The notes under the pieces were generated by a model, which was given only the letters and a program-made list of their open reading frames with translations, was not told the origin of the DNA and did no database searches. The position numbers were made by a program, and so were the translations under genes. 31,225 bases of DNA from the NCBI GenBank assembly GCA_045613945.1, contig JAZLBZ010000069.1, positions 1 through 31,225 of the forward strand, given 5' to 3'. Positions 31,039 to 31,225 of the stretch are shown here, piece by piece. Numbering within the stretch: position 1 is the stretch's first letter; every line of letters starts with the position of its first letter. Origin of the DNA: HGM04593 sp045613945. GTDB taxonomy: Bacteria; Bacteroidota; Bacteroidia; Bacteroidales; Bacteroidaceae.

Positions 31039-31225
31039 TACAATGGTAATATCAACAAAATACCGGCACCGTTGAATTTCACAGCTTGAACCTGCTTGAT
31101 TTTTGGATCAAGTGACAGGACTGTTCGCCCGCTAGTTAGGCGCTCGCTTGGCGAGTGACTAACTGAGGAAGTTCCGCATCACCCAAAAATCAAGCAGACA
31201 GTTCAAGTGGCAACACCTTTTCGAC
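31039..31225. repeat. Long direct repeat, right copy (cut by window end)
   Basis: Matches 2-191, same orientation. It includes the 15-bp stem, the forked hairpin with loop TTG, and the start of the pseudoknot region. Upstream (30961-31089) there is an open frame ending in the conserved tail ...YNGNINKIPAPLNFTA, with an in-frame TAG just before it (30958-30960); I do not recognise it. Confidence 0.9.

Overview
This 31.2 kb window looks like chromosomal DNA of a gut-type member of the Bacteroidales, probably near Prevotellaceae or Bacteroidaceae. The reasons are: repeated Bacteroidetes-type promoters (a TTTG box, about 20 bp, then TAnnTTTG); A-rich start regions that mostly lack Shine-Dalgarno sequences; exported proteins ending in a type-A-like C-terminal sorting tail; a surface-lipoprotein signal with acidic residues after the cysteine; a DUF3109 protein; and a DUF4143-type ATPase. 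This is inference from sequence style; no marker gene fixes the genus.

Layout. 1-2400: one copy of a structured direct repeat, a tRNA(CAT) locus present twice (one copy broken by a 33-nt palindromic insert, one intact), and a Big2-domain lipoprotein gene between the two copies. 2397-4648: an ABC exporter operon on the minus strand (ATPase, then permease). 4861-7289: a plus-strand operon of a HAD phosphatase, ribF and a CPBP membrane protease. 7375-13680: a tightly packed minus-strand operon read topA, aroK, speA, argB, ygjP-like protease. 13958-19121: a minus-strand operon of a zinc-ribbon NUDIX hydrolase, a long TPR protein and an outer-membrane beta-barrel. 19415-21564: gpmI and a DUF3109 cysteine-cluster protein. 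21926-24759: an exported protein of unknown function and a DUF4143-type AAA ATPase. 25266-30756: two large exported multidomain proteins, each followed by a 54-codon gene. The second half of 31039-31225 repeats the left end of the window.

The metabolic core is conventional: glycolysis, flavin cofactors, arginine and polyamine synthesis, the shikimate pathway and DNA topology. The unusual material is between genes from 21.5 kb onward and at the window ends. There are five copies of a palindromic element whose inner stems vary but keep pairing, a 144-bp tandem duplication that carries the last codons of a gene, 55-bp tandem repeats, about 125-bp direct repeats on both sides of the ATPase gene, and a duplicated cassette of surface protein plus small protein with repeat-built spacers. 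The repeat at both window ends folds on paper into a long stem, a forked hairpin and a 9-bp pseudoknot, and the two copies differ mainly in a hairpin loop, as expected for a structured RNA.

Gene functions rest on motif recognition by eye. RNA folds are base-pairing observations by eye, without energy calculation or database search.
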